A stretch of 64,000 bases of DNA from NCBI RefSeq assembly GCF_014842255.1, contig NZ_JACYVH010000001.1, positions 151,264 through 215,263 on the forward strand, in the 5' to 3' direction. Shown one piece after another: positions 63,745-64,000 of the stretch. Source of the DNA: Frigoribacterium sp. CFBP 13712. Lineage in GTDB: Bacteria > Actinomycetota > Actinomycetes > Actinomycetales > Microbacteriaceae. Every line of letters starts with the position of its first letter. Position 1 is the first letter of the stretch. The notes under the pieces are model-generated. The model did not search any database. It was not told where the DNA came from and saw only the letters and a list, made by a program, of their open reading frames with translations. A program made the position numbers and the translations under genes.

Positions 63745-64000
63745 CGCCCACCGCGATCGCCCCGGGGTCCGCCCCGATCAGCGATCTCGAACTGGGGCGA
63801 CGGGCCTATCGCCGTCGCCAGTCGGTCCGCTCGGTGCTCGTCGCCGTCGTCAGCACGATCGTCTTCGCGGCCCTCGCCTGGTGGGCGGTCACCAGCACCC
63901 CGGGCTGGGAGCGCGTGAAATTCAGCTTCTTCGACGGCCCCACCCTGATCGCCGCCTGGCCTCGCGTGGTCGAGGGCCTCTGGCTGAACATCAGGGTGCT
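63708..64000 (+). CDS. Amino acid ABC transporter permease, 3' part outside window
   Basis: The first roughly 98 codons are present. The translation contains ISDLELGRRAYRRRQSVRSV, one membrane helix (VLVAVVSTIVFAALAWWAV) and then RVVEGLWLNIRV, the usual lead into a HisM/GlnP-type permease. The only in-frame start is GTG at 63708, overlapping the binding-protein gene by 37 bases; a non-standard start after its stop is possible. Continues past the right edge. Confidence 0.8.
   Translation, partial: MARRLRRLGPLVAPTAIAPGSAPISDLELGRRAYRRRQSVRSVLVAVVSTIVFAALAWWAVTSTPGWERVKFSFFDGPTLIAAWPRVVEGLWLNIRV

Overview
The window is very G+C-rich DNA with densely packed genes, many GTG starts and 4-base ATGA/GTGA stop-start overlaps. 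Gene content and order point to a high-G+C Gram-positive actinobacterium, most probably of the family Microbacteriaceae. The left end follows the classic actinobacterial order argS-lysA-hom-thrC-thrB-rho-prfA-prmC-tsaC-wecA-atp, as in Mycobacterium, but without rpmE between rho and prfA. The genus assignment is inference; the gene order is read directly.

Layout. 1-14236 (minus strand): a housekeeping block for arginyl-tRNA synthesis, lysine and threonine biosynthesis, transcription and translation termination, tRNA t6A modification, cell-envelope lipid-linked sugar synthesis and the start of the ATP synthase locus. 14381-18635: a lipoprotein, a class I amidotransferase, pdxH, a tRNA-Arg(CCG) gene with a small serine recombinase immediately 3' of it, a small protein and an EamA exporter. 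18706-24890 (plus): a TPM-domain membrane protein, PspA and a DUF418/DUF1624-type membrane acyltransferase, then an arginase-fold protein coupled to a crotonase. 25020-27921: CsbD, a disulfide oxidoreductase, a small HExxH-like protein and an SDR.

27929-34567 is an iron and transport region. Two siderophore-interacting proteins (one only the C-terminal domain) sit behind good IdeR/DtxR-type boxes, and a complete five-gene oligopeptide-type ABC operon points the other way. 34578-40805 holds an amidase, a PAT-like acetyltransferase, a repeat-filled intergenic island, ung, a peptidase E homologue, a phosphoribosyltransferase and a DUF2071 protein. 40802-45358 is an operon of three family 2 glycosyltransferases plus a condensation/acyltransferase-like protein, probably making a surface glycan or glycolipid.

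46163-49753 contains an SDR and the metY-metX homocysteine pathway pair. 49853-53018 is a signalling cassette: a sensor kinase that carries a frameshift, a degenerate membrane partner and a LuxR-type regulator. An MFS transporter follows. 54555-60398 holds a giant WXG-like/RHS polymorphic-toxin protein that ends with no recognisable toxin tip, and a small membrane protein downstream of it. The right end has a GT87-like membrane glycosyltransferase and the start of an amino-acid ABC transporter, cut by the window edge.

Two window-wide patterns stand out. First, the decamer GGAGGCGCGG (with a longer consensus around it) is strongly over-represented. It occurs singly inside genes and as perfect inverted pairs forming terminators, like the DNA-uptake sequences of Neisseria and Pasteurellaceae. 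Second, many genes have a TANNNT hexamer 6-7 bases before the start codon, which predicts leaderless mRNAs.
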